Virus record (IMG/VR): IMGVR_UViG_3300017788_000023
Coordinates: 1-62,476 of that record
From: a virus
Reading direction: 5' to 3' (one strand)
Length of the DNA stretch: 62,476 nucleotides
Shown here: piece after piece, positions 1 through 7,187 of the stretch
How positions within the stretch are numbered: position 1 is the first letter of the stretch
Layout: the number at the start of each line of letters is the position of its first letter
Made by a program: the position numbers and the translations under genes
Notes under the pieces: generated by a model
Database searches by the model: none
What the model was told of the DNA's origin: nothing
The model's input: only the letters and a program-made list of their open reading frames with translations

Positions 1-318
1 AACGCCAGCGATGTCATAAGCGACAAGGTTAGGCATTGAACGGCGGATTAGGCTGATTAGGATAGGATCGAAACCAGCAAGACCAGCAGTGTTGCTGCTA
101 CTTAGAGCAGAACCAGCAGGTGAAATAGTACCAGCGCCTAGTGAATTGACTGATACTTCATTGAGCATACCGTGCTCTTCACGGATAGCTTTTTCTTGAT
201 TTTCTAGCAGGGCGGCGGTAACTGATCTGCGGTATGGATCTTTGATCTCTGAAAGACCAACGCCATTAGCGTTGAGAACAGGTGCCCACTTTTCCTGCAA
301 AAGTCTTGAATCTGACAT
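1..318 (-). CDS. gp23: Major capsid protein gp23, N-terminal part (runs off the window)
   Basis: This is the first 106 codons of the T4-type major capsid protein, which forms the hexamers of the head shell. Translating the minus strand from the ATG at 318 gives a start MSDSRLLQEKWAPVLN, later LLENQEKAIREEHG and FDPILISLIRRSMPNLVAYD. The last block is the conserved gp23 segment just after the pro-region. In T4 the pro-region is removed by the gp21 protease during head maturation, and the same is likely here. The gene continues below position 1, so the main fold and C-terminus are not seen. It has its own late promoter at 357-364 and a Shine-Dalgarno-like AAAGGAG before the ATG. The identification rests on direct sequence resemblance to cyanophage gp23. 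Confidence 0.95.
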   Translation of the reverse strand, partial: MSDSRLLQEKWAPVLNANGVGLSEIKDPYRRSVTAALLENQEKAIREEHGMLNEVSVNSLGAGTISPAGSALSSSNTAGLAGFDPILISLIRRSMPNLVAYDIAGV

Positions 319-356
319 TTGCTTTAAACTCCTTTGAGTATTTGTGTGGTTGTAAT

Positions 357-364
357 TATTTATT
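357..364 (-). promoter_or_regulatory. T4-type late promoter for gp23
   Basis: The minus strand reads AATAAATA about 40 nt before the gp23 ATG. This fits the T4 late promoter consensus TATAAATA recognised by the gp55 sigma factor. It lies just past the gp22 stop codon, so gp23 can be transcribed alone at a high level. Confidence 0.7.
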
Positions 365-369
365 AATAT

Positions 370-1491
370 TTACTGCCAGCGCGAAAGAGTTTTGAGATAT
401 GCCGCCATTGCTGGTGAAATATCTTCTTGTCCTTCTACTGGTGTTTCATCCGAAACTTGCTCAGTTACTACATGCTTAGGGAAGTAGCTGCTAATGAGAG
501 TTGCGACTTTGTTCTTGAAGTCTTCTTCAGAAACAAACTCTACTCCTTCAGCAAGTGAAGCAAGCTTTTCTCTTTGGGTGTCAACTAAACCTTCGCTCAT
601 TTGATTGAGTACGACGGTTTTGTGGTATCCAGAGAGTTTATTATTAAGTTCAATATTACGCTCAACCTGTTCGGTAAGGCGATTTTCCATTTCACAAAGC
701 TCCTCGGTCATTGTTTCTACAACATTGACTTTCTCTGCAGGGAGATCGAGGTAGTTTTCTTCAAAAACTTTTTTGAGTCCACCCATGAACTCTTCAGCAA
801 TCTCAAGTTTGAGACCACTATCAAGAGCCACTTGGTTTTCTTCTACCCAAGTAGTGATTGCGTAGTTGAGTGTTTCATCAACTTTCTCTGCAAGTGTAGC
901 AATCTCTTCTTGGAGTTTTGCGGAGAACTGCTCTTGAAGTGAAGAAGCGATAGCAGTTACTTGCTCTTCGATTCTTGACTTGACAGCAGCTTCGAAGATT
1001 GTTGATGCTTTTGCTTTAAAATCTTCGGAGAACTCTCCACCTTCGGTAAGGGCAGCAACATCTTCTTCAGCAGAATAGTTGATTGCTTCCATACCAAATA
1101 CTTTTACATTGTTTGAACCACCAGGAATCTGGTATCCAGATGACTTAACAGATGGAGCAGGATCTTGATGCGTACCACGAGTTTGGTCATCCGAAACTTT
1201 TTTATTGTGGTTTGATGATTTAGCACCAGGATTTTTTTCTCCAGCTGGTTTTTCGAAAGTTGATCCACCATCATCTTCTTCTGATTGACCAGGAGCAACT
1301 GAGGTTGGGATTTCAAATCCTGAATCTTTCCCGCCACCACGAGTTTGCCCATCACTAACTTGACCAGTGACTGGTTTCATGTATTGTGTACCTGAAGATT
1401 GACCAGGAACGATTGAAGGAGAGAGCGCACTTGTGCCAACTTCTGACTCAGTTACAAGCTCCTCAAACTTTTCGTTTAAGTTATCTGACAT
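370..1491 (-). CDS. gp22: Prohead core scaffolding protein gp22
   Basis: It is placed exactly where T4 has gene 22, between the gp21 protease and gp23, and is read as the main internal scaffold of the prohead, which the protease later degrades. The 373-residue protein is longer than T4 gp22 (269). Residues about 1-125 are low-complexity and rich in Gly, Ser, Pro and Gln, with repeated PGQS and VSDxQTRG motifs. Residues about 140-330 are acidic and strongly helical or coiled-coil (for example EEQVTAIASSLQEQFSAKLQ), as expected for a scaffold. The N-terminal repeat region is unlike T4 and looks like a lineage-specific extension. GAGGAA precedes the ATG as ribosome-binding site, and a late promoter lies at 1534-1541. 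The assignment comes mostly from position and composition, because gp22 proteins diverge quickly. Confidence 0.85.
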   Translation of the reverse strand: MSDNLNEKFEELVTESEVGTSALSPSIVPGQSSGTQYMKPVTGQVSDGQTRGGGKDSGFEIPTSVAPGQSEEDDGGSTFEKPAGEKNPGAKSSNHNKKVSDDQTRGTHQDPAPSVKSSGYQIPGGSNNVKVFGMEAINYSAEEDVAALTEGGEFSEDFKAKASTIFEAAVKSRIEEQVTAIASSLQEQFSAKLQEEIATLAEKVDETLNYAITTWVEENQVALDSGLKLEIAEEFMGGLKKVFEENYLDLPAEKVNVVETMTEELCEMENRLTEQVERNIELNNKLSGYHKTVVLNQMSEGLVDTQREKLASLAEGVEFVSEEDFKNKVATLISSYFPKHVVTEQVSDETPVEGQEDISPAMAAYLKTLSRWQ

Positions 1492-1533
1492 TTGAGATTC
1501 CTCGTAATTCTACTAATATGTTTATTCTATGAT

Positions 1534-1541
1534 TATTTATG
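1534..1541 (-). promoter_or_regulatory. T4-type late promoter for gp22
   Basis: The minus strand reads CATAAATA 43 nt before the gp22 ATG, within the gap between gp21 and gp22. It matches the NATAAATA late element. Confidence 0.6.
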
Positions 1542-1544
1542 AAA

Positions 1545-2192
1545 TTATAAACTTTGTAAGAAATCATTAAAGACTTTTAATGACCTCTCCTCAATATTTT
1601 TTCTGGTTGATTCAGAAATATATTTATGGTATTTAGCAACATTAACTTCTTTTATGATGCCATTTTCCCACACCCACTCTTTTCCTTCCATAATTCCGTT
1701 CACAAATGCGTCAGGTGCGGAAGGATCTGCTACAATATCAGCAGCAGTCGCTAGCATAAAATCATCACGAACGTAGTTGGCGCCATTCTTTTCTTCGATA
1801 GAACCCATACCTCTAGACGAGACACCAAGTTTAACTCCGTTCTCTAAAAGATTCTTTGCGATGTCTCCCATAGGAGTGGTGAGAATCTGTGCCTTACCAA
1901 GAAAATTGCTTCCTTCAGCTTTGAGAGAAATAATTTTATGGGAAACCCGATCAAGATTTACAGTAGGTCCATCGGGATGTCCTAGTTCACCAAGGGCACG
2001 TCCAGCACCAATATACTGTTCGTTGTATCTACCAACTTCGCGCTCTAAAACGCCAAATGGATACACACGACCGTTGCGGTTTTTGATATCTGCTTGGAGA
2101 AAAACTCCCTCGATATACAAATGCTTTTTACCATTTCTTTCTTCTTCGAGAACTTGAACATCCTCGAAATTACCCTCGGTGATAAGTTTCAT
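1545..2192 (-). CDS. gp21: Prohead core protease gp21
   Basis: This is the serine protease that cuts capsid and core proteins during T4-type head maturation. The 215-residue protein carries the family landmarks: EGVFLQADIKNRNGRVYP near residues 28-45, GELGHPDGPTVNLDRVSH at 68-85 with candidate catalytic His72 or His85, and GVSSRGMG at 123-130 holding the nucleophile serine. The length matches T4 gp21 (212). Its ATG overlaps the stop of the upstream core-protein gene by 4 nt (ATGA), so the two are translationally coupled. Transcription probably starts at the late promoter at 2404-2411. The final residues are acidic and helical. Confidence 0.95.
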   Translation of the reverse strand: MKLITEGNFEDVQVLEEERNGKKHLYIEGVFLQADIKNRNGRVYPFGVLEREVGRYNEQYIGAGRALGELGHPDGPTVNLDRVSHKIISLKAEGSNFLGKAQILTTPMGDIAKNLLENGVKLGVSSRGMGSIEEKNGANYVRDDFMLATAADIVADPSAPDAFVNGIMEGKEWVWENGIIKEVNVAKYHKYISESTRKNIEERSLKVFNDFLQSL

Positions 2193-2383
2193 TCTTCTGT
2201 TTCCTCTTGTGGTAATTCAAATTCTACGTCTTCTTCTGGAGAATCAAAAAATGAACGGGCGACAACTTGCTTGTACTCTCCCATTGCTTCTGCTGCCTTT
2301 GAATAAAGGATATCAGAAATTTTATCTATTGCTGAAATACGATTACCATCGCGTACAGCATTTACAATTTCAATAGTGTCCAT
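2189..2383 (-). CDS. Small prohead core protein (gp67/gp68-like)
   Basis: This 64-residue protein starts MDTIEIVNAVRDGNRISAI, contains KAAEAMGEYKQVVARSFFD and ends in a very acidic tail (EEDVEFELPQEETEE). It sits between the portal and protease genes, where T4 encodes the minor core proteins gp67 and gp68. It is inferred to be an internal prohead core component that is removed at maturation. The acidic, helical composition agrees, but the sequence is too short to decide between gp67 and gp68. The stop codon overlaps the gp21 ATG by 4 nt. Confidence 0.75.
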   Translation of the reverse strand: MDTIEIVNAVRDGNRISAIDKISDILYSKAAEAMGEYKQVVARSFFDSPEEDVEFELPQEETEE

Positions 2384-2403
2384 TTAATTAACCTATAATA
2401 AAC

Positions 2404-2411
2404 TATTTATT
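2404..2411 (-). promoter_or_regulatory. T4-type late promoter for the core protein-gp21 pair
   Basis: The minus strand reads AATAAATA 21 nt before the ATG of the small core protein, overlapping the gp20 stop codon. It fits the late promoter consensus and the spacing seen at the other sites. Confidence 0.65.
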
Positions 2412-4038
2412 TTTCTGATGTTTTGGGCTTAGATGGTTCCACTGGTGCTGGTGGTGGTGGAGGCATTGCCCCCACTTCCAAACTAGCCGCGTTCATTAGA
2501 TTTGTGTGAATAGGATCAGGGATTTTACCTTCAGCAATTTCCGCATCCATTTGTAATGTAATTTCATTATATTGTTCTTCAGTTTGCATCAGAACATGCT
2601 TCCTTACATATTCAATTGAATAGTATTTACCCAAGAAAGGATCTAAAGCAGTAGCAACTTGTAGACGATTGCCCATAAGTTCTGCTTGCTTTAATTCTTC
2701 AAAGTGATTATCGTATTGATAATCATATTGAATATGCTCCTGCATTTCTTCCCAATCCTCAGGAGCAATAATGCCCTTTAGAATGAGTTGAGTTTTTAGC
2801 ATGTCATGGAACATTGCGCTAAACTTCTTACGAAGTCTGGCAATCCATTTGGAGAATTTTAATTCATCTCTTAAAATTTCAGATGAGCGACCAAGTGAAA
2901 ATCCTTGGTTGGCATCATCCAAACGTGATGGGGGTAGGTTTAAAGAACTGTATAACTTTTTGCGGAAATACTCTACGTCCTTCAACTCACCTAGATTCTG
3001 CCCACCAGGGAGTGTGGTGATTTCTGTGCCTCTACCACCTTCACGACGAGGTAACCAAAAATCTTCAAGCATACTCATATGCTTTTTGTCGTCACGAATT
3101 TCTCCAGTAGCAGCATCATAAACTAATTTGTTTCTGTAACGCGCCATTGTTTCGCGTAGGTATTGCTCCGCTTTTACTTTTGGAAGGTTGCCTACATCAA
3201 TATAAAAAATTCTTCTTTCTGGTGCGCGTGACAAACGATAGATAACTAAAGCATCTTCAATCATTCTAATTTGATTAAGAGCTTTGATTGACTTATGTAA
3301 ATAACTCAAAACCATTTTTTTGTTTAGGTCTTGAATGCCTGATTGAACATAAGTAATTGCGTCGTTCGCTATCTTTACTCCACTGGAAAGATTATTAGAA
3401 TCAAATGTAGAACTTACAAACCCTTTTGGGTTGTACATGAAATACTCTACATAATCACCAAAATCATAAGCAAGCGCACTATTAACACCACCTCTTTGTG
3501 CTGCTATTGCTACAGCTGCTGTTTTTGGATCTTTGTTTTGAACTCTAACTTTTTTTATTTTTAGAGGATCAATGTATCTAAGTTCTGTAATTCCTGCTTT
3601 TGGATTGTTAAGATCAATTACTTTGTGATAAAAGAGTCTTCCGTCAACATACCAAGTTCTAAAAATTTCATGTGCCCTTGTATCAAAATGAAGAAGGCGA
3701 AGAATATATGAAAACTCTTCTCTAATTTTTTTCTTAATAGACTCGCTTACTTCTACATTAGTTAATTCTATAGAAACTGGAGTATCTGGTAGACTAGAAT
3801 TAATTGCTTCATTAACAATTTCGTCAATAGCAGAATCAACTTCTGGATGCATTGACATATCACGATAACGCCTAATGAGATCAAACTCATTACGCGCTAT
3901 ACCGTCCATATCTACATACGAACCAAAGTAACCACCAGATACGGTAGCTACTGCGTCGTCAGCGGAAGGAGGAACTGGGGATTGCCCCTTTAGTTCCTCC
4001 CCCTTACTTTTTATTGAAAACCCAAAAAGTTGACTCAT
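2407..4038 (-). CDS. gp20: Portal vertex protein gp20
   Basis: The portal forms the dodecameric ring at one vertex of the head, through which DNA is packaged and to which the neck attaches. At 543 residues it is close to T4 gp20 (524). Recognisable segments are DLIRRYRDMSMHPEVDSAIDEIVNEAI (about residues 53-79), FDTRAHEIFRTWYVDGRLFYH (about 117-137), APERRIFYIDVGNLPKVKAEQYL and LPGGQNLGELKDVEYFRKKLY. The C-terminus is proline-rich (PPPPPAPVEPSKPK), which is common in cyanophage portals. The gene has its own late promoter at 4065-4072. Neighbours are gp19 upstream and the core protein downstream, as in T4. Confidence 0.97.
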   Translation of the reverse strand: MSQLFGFSIKSKGEELKGQSPVPPSADDAVATVSGGYFGSYVDMDGIARNEFDLIRRYRDMSMHPEVDSAIDEIVNEAINSSLPDTPVSIELTNVEVSESIKKKIREEFSYILRLLHFDTRAHEIFRTWYVDGRLFYHKVIDLNNPKAGITELRYIDPLKIKKVRVQNKDPKTAAVAIAAQRGGVNSALAYDFGDYVEYFMYNPKGFVSSTFDSNNLSSGVKIANDAITYVQSGIQDLNKKMVLSYLHKSIKALNQIRMIEDALVIYRLSRAPERRIFYIDVGNLPKVKAEQYLRETMARYRNKLVYDAATGEIRDDKKHMSMLEDFWLPRREGGRGTEITTLPGGQNLGELKDVEYFRKKLYSSLNLPPSRLDDANQGFSLGRSSEILRDELKFSKWIARLRKKFSAMFHDMLKTQLILKGIIAPEDWEEMQEHIQYDYQYDNHFEELKQAELMGNRLQVATALDPFLGKYYSIEYVRKHVLMQTEEQYNEITLQMDAEIAEGKIPDPIHTNLMNAASLEVGAMPPPPPAPVEPSKPKTSEK

Positions 4039-4064
4039 GTTTTAAAAGCTTCACTTGTTTAATG

Positions 4065-4072
4065 TATTTATC
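4065..4072 (-). promoter_or_regulatory. T4-type late promoter for gp20
   Basis: The minus strand reads GATAAATA 27 nt before the gp20 ATG, in the short gap after the gp19 stop. The first base differs from TATAAATA, but the core ATAAATA is intact. Confidence 0.55.
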
Positions 4073-4074
4073 TA

Positions 4075-4692
4075 TTACGCAACAACTCCAGTTTCTGCGC
4101 CAGTTGCTAGACCACCTGTTGTTGGTGCTTCTACTGTCCAGTATTGTAGTTGGAATTCAACCGTAAAATCTTCAATCTGATCATTGCTGTCATAAGCAAG
4201 GTCGATTTGAGAAACGTTGGTTGGGAAACAACCCCAAAGTTTGTAGTTTCTAAGAGTACTTCCACCTGCGGTAGAATCTCTTTCTAACTGTTGGATAGTA
4301 ATATCAGCAGTGTACCCAGCACTTGCGTTTGGAATAATAAGTTCCGCAGTGTTGGCTTCGTGAGCATTGATGGTTCTCATCCAACGCTCCATGGCGTGAC
4401 GGATTTGGAAGTTTCTATCATTGATGAATGTAGCAGTCCAAGTGTCGAAGGTTCTGTCACCAGCGACTTTAACTGTTCTTCCTCTAAAAGGAACTTCAAT
4501 AACACCCAAGTTTGATGCTGGAAGAGCAGCACTCTTACAAAGCATATTAACCAAATCTTTCTCATCCGTGCCAGTTGGTAGATCTACACTACCCGCTGTG
4601 TTTGGAAAGTTAATTGTTGCTAAGAACAGATTGGGGCGTACACCCTGATTAACTTTTCCTAAAAATTGACTTACGCTACTAGTGATTGCCAT
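4075..4692 (-). CDS. gp19: Tail tube protein gp19
   Basis: This protein stacks as hexameric rings to form the inner tail tube. The 205 residues start MAITSSVSQFLGKVNQGVRPNLFLATINFP and include GRTVKVAGDRTFDTWTATF and NFQIRHAMERWM, which are typical of T4-type tube proteins. It is about 40 residues longer than T4 gp19 (163), with loop expansions and a Gly/Ala/Thr-rich C-terminal tail. No clear late promoter stands in the 34-nt gap to gp18, so it is probably read through from the gp18 promoter. A short AAGG lies before the ATG. Confidence 0.95.
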   Translation of the reverse strand: MAITSSVSQFLGKVNQGVRPNLFLATINFPNTAGSVDLPTGTDEKDLVNMLCKSAALPASNLGVIEVPFRGRTVKVAGDRTFDTWTATFINDRNFQIRHAMERWMRTINAHEANTAELIIPNASAGYTADITIQQLERDSTAGGSTLRNYKLWGCFPTNVSQIDLAYDSNDQIEDFTVEFQLQYWTVEAPTTGGLATGAETGVVA

Positions 4693-4726
4693 TGTTTTTT
4701 ACCTTTGATAATTTTTAAAAAATTAA

Positions 4727-6859
4727 TTAACCACCTGATACTTCAGAGAAACTCACTCCAGATCTTGTAGCAACAAAAGTAATAGTAATGTAGTTAATTG
4801 AACGAGTTGGTTTTACAAAAATTTCAGCAACAAATTCATTTCTATCAATGACATCTGCTGTGTTATTAGTCTCATCACAAACAACTAAGTAATCTGTAAC
4901 TCCTCTTTTCGATTGAATCTCGGAAAGGAATGAATTAGCAGCACTAGCAAATGACGCACGGGTTGAACTATCGTTGAGTTCAAACAAAACAGTTTTAGCA
5001 AGTTGCCCAATTTTTCTTTCCATCGCAAGGAAAAGACGACGAACGTTAATTCTGTCAAAAGCACTTGGAGTTGCGAGAGCAGTTTTATCTCCAAAAAGAA
5101 CAATGCCTTGACCTGGGAAAGAGGTGATTGGATTAATTCTCTTTTGATATAACTTATCTCTATCAGTTTTTGAAGGAACATAAGCAAGTTTAACAGCATT
5201 TTTAATGTTGCCTCTATTCAATCCAGCTGGTGATACCCAATCTTCTGCGGTAGTAGAAACCTGTACACATAAACCAGCAACATCAGCAGAGCATGGAATA
5301 TAACGATAAGTATCATTGTACTTATCGTAGATGTACTTGTAACCGCTATCAAACACAGCGTATGAGCTGCTGCCAATTGAATTGAAAAAGGCGATGATAT
5401 CATCTCTTTGAGCAGTTGACGAAGATAAAGCAACGAACCCTTTATGTGGAGAAACAAAAGCAACACAATCTTTTCTAGATGTAGCAACATCAATTGCTTT
5501 TTGTGCTTTAGTTACTTGATCCGCTTCTGATGCGAGACTTCCTCCAGTAAGAACAAAATCAAGGTCGATTTCTTCTGTATCAGCGAAAAGATCAAATGCT
5601 GTGGCAATTGTAGAAACGTTAGTGGTGTAAGCGTCAACTCCTGCACTTAATGCTAATGAAGAATTACCAGCAGAAGGAGCAACTGTTCCAGCGTAAATAA
5701 ACGCTGATTTAGCAGCAACAACATCAACATAATATTTTGAAGCACCTTGCTCGTCCTTAGCATTTGCTAGGCGAGAAACATATAAGAATGTTTCTAAAAC
5801 ATTATTGTTTGTATCAAGGACAGCAACGTGTAGATCATTTGCTCCACCTGGGTCGCCAGCAACTGTGGTCCACTTGACGGAACCATATAGATTTTCGGTA
5901 TCGTAATCTGCGACACTACCATCGATAGTAACTACCTTAAGACCATTTGCCCAAGTGCCAGCAGTGCGAGCAGCAAACTTCCAAGCAAATGTAGAATAAT
6001 TTGCTTCGTAATTACTAATTGATTTGATAGTTGGAGCAGTAACTCCAGCTACTGTAACAACAGGATATGCTGTTGATAAAGTAGTTGTTGTAGCGGTAGC
6101 AGCAAAGGTCAATAGTGTAGCGGTAACTGTTGCGCCTGGTTGTGCTACAGCAGTGGTGCCAAGTTGTCCTCTAGTTACTACAACTTGATCGCCATCAACC
6201 GCCGTAACTAAAACAACTTCTGTTGCTGAATTACTTCCAGCGCCAGAGTTAGTTAGTTTGAAATACTTACCAACAGTAAAACCAGCAGCACTGGTTAAGT
6301 CGATAATTGTTTCTGTAGCATCAATTGTTTCGTTAACTACCGTAGTAGTTGCTGAGTCAGCATACGACCACTTGGTAACTGTTGCTCCGCTAGCGTGATC
6401 AGCAGCAACTGAACCCAACTGTGCTCTAGTAACTGCTAGAGAGTTTGCACCGCCAAGTGTTACAGTTCCTACTAAGAAATATTCGTTATCAACTTTAACG
6501 AAATCGCCAGATGCGAATCCAGTTGCGTTGGCGACGTTAAGCTTAGTTGAATCGGTTGAAGCAGAACCGACATCAGAAACAGCGTTCTTAAGATCAGCAT
6601 CATCAATTCTGACTATCTGAAGTTGACCGCCATATGAAAGATACGTCGAAGCAGAAAACCAATCTTCGAAGTTATTTGCGTTAGGAGACCCGAATGTTTC
6701 TAAGAGTTCTCTTTCTGTAGCAATATTTGTAATAGTTCCTATTGGTCCCTTTTCAAAACTACCCACTAATGCGGCAATGTTTGTTTGAGCGTTGACAATA
6801 GTTTGACCAGTTAAATCACGTTCTCTTAGAACAATTCCAGGTGATACTTGACCTGCCAT
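4727..6859 (-). CDS. gp18: Contractile tail sheath protein gp18
   Basis: This is the contractile sheath subunit that drives the tube through the host envelope. The 710-residue protein (T4: 659) begins MAGQVSPGIVLRERDLTG, and its C-terminal core contains PSKTDRDKLYQKRINPI, PGQGIVLFGDKTAL and FDRINVRRLFLAMERKIG, the conserved sheath signature. The surface-exposed middle, about residues 95-260, contains two copies of a module of the form (V/Y)xxxxEYFLVxxxxxx-LAVTRAQLG-xxxxxHxxGAxV. The first is close to the pattern and the second is more diverged (VVVTRGQLGTTAVAQPGATV). This module recurs in the 3631-residue baseplate protein. A late promoter is at 6901-6908, and the gene probably co-transcribes with gp19. 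Confidence 0.97.
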   Translation of the reverse strand: MAGQVSPGIVLRERDLTGQTIVNAQTNIAALVGSFEKGPIGTITNIATERELLETFGSPNANNFEDWFSASTYLSYGGQLQIVRIDDADLKNAVSDVGSASTDSTKLNVANATGFASGDFVKVDNEYFLVGTVTLGGANSLAVTRAQLGSVAADHASGATVTKWSYADSATTTVVNETIDATETIIDLTSAAGFTVGKYFKLTNSGAGSNSATEVVLVTAVDGDQVVVTRGQLGTTAVAQPGATVTATLLTFAATATTTTLSTAYPVVTVAGVTAPTIKSISNYEANYSTFAWKFAARTAGTWANGLKVVTIDGSVADYDTENLYGSVKWTTVAGDPGGANDLHVAVLDTNNNVLETFLYVSRLANAKDEQGASKYYVDVVAAKSAFIYAGTVAPSAGNSSLALSAGVDAYTTNVSTIATAFDLFADTEEIDLDFVLTGGSLASEADQVTKAQKAIDVATSRKDCVAFVSPHKGFVALSSSTAQRDDIIAFFNSIGSSSYAVFDSGYKYIYDKYNDTYRYIPCSADVAGLCVQVSTTAEDWVSPAGLNRGNIKNAVKLAYVPSKTDRDKLYQKRINPITSFPGQGIVLFGDKTALATPSAFDRINVRRLFLAMERKIGQLAKTVLFELNDSSTRASFASAANSFLSEIQSKRGVTDYLVVCDETNNTADVIDRNEFVAEIFVKPTRSINYITITFVATRSGVSFSEVSGG

Positions 6860-6900
6860 GAGTTTTTCCTCTTGAAATTAGTTCATTTTTAATCTACAAA

Positions 6901-6908
6901 TATTTATG
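6901..6908 (-). promoter_or_regulatory. T4-type late promoter for gp18-gp19
   Basis: The minus strand reads CATAAATA 42 nt before the gp18 ATG. Followed by no other promoter until gp20, it should drive both the sheath and tube genes. Confidence 0.65.
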
Positions 6909-6934
6909 AAAATGATTATTTCAAATGCTAAAAA

Positions 6935-6955
6935 TGTGCGTGAACTGTGCGTGAA
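6935..6955. repeat. 11-bp tandem direct repeat
   Basis: The 10-bp word TGTGCGTGAA occurs at 6935-6944 and again at 6946-6955, giving an 11-bp period, or about one helical turn. It lies just downstream of the stop of the zinc-ribbon gene (6960) and upstream of the gp18 late promoter. A protein-binding role is possible but not shown. Confidence 0.5.
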
Positions 6956-6959
6956 TAAC

Positions 6960-7187
6960 TTACCAGTCAGGATAATGATAATTAACTGGATTGTTTCTAC
7001 TTTTACTTTGAATTATTCTTTTGTTGGTACATTCTTTACATTCATAAGAATATGAAGATGGCAAGTGCCTTTTTGCTTTTTTAGTCAAATAAAAATCTGA
7101 CAACAAATCTTTTATTGCTCCACAAGATCTACATTCTCTTTCTGTAAATAATAAATGTTGTAATGAAAACTGGTCTTCTATATCCAT
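6960..7187 (-). CDS. Small zinc-ribbon protein downstream of the large terminase
   Basis: This 75-residue protein has two CxxC pairs, ECRSCG near residues 18-23 and ECKECT near 49-54, separated by a basic stretch with SSYSYECKEC. The arrangement is typical of a treble-clef or zinc-ribbon of the kind found in small HNH-like or nucleic-acid-binding phage proteins. No HNH catalytic histidines are evident, so nuclease activity is not claimed. Its ATG overlaps the gp17 stop codon by 1 nt, so it is probably translated with the terminase. The function is unknown; DNA or RNA binding linked to packaging would be the natural guess. Confidence 0.75.
   Translation of the reverse strand: MDIEDQFSLQHLLFTERECRSCGAIKDLLSDFYLTKKAKRHLPSSYSYECKECTNKRIIQSKSRNNPVNYHYPDW

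Noticed and set aside
601-942. 113-residue plus-strand frame opposite gp22
   Set aside because: It lies wholly inside gp22 on the other strand, with Cys/Phe-rich composition and no promoter. All other genes in the window read on the minus strand.
6960-7187. HNH homing endonuclease next to gp17
   Set aside because: The two CxxC pairs are compatible with a treble clef, but no HNH histidine-asparagine-histidine pattern can be seen in the 75 residues.
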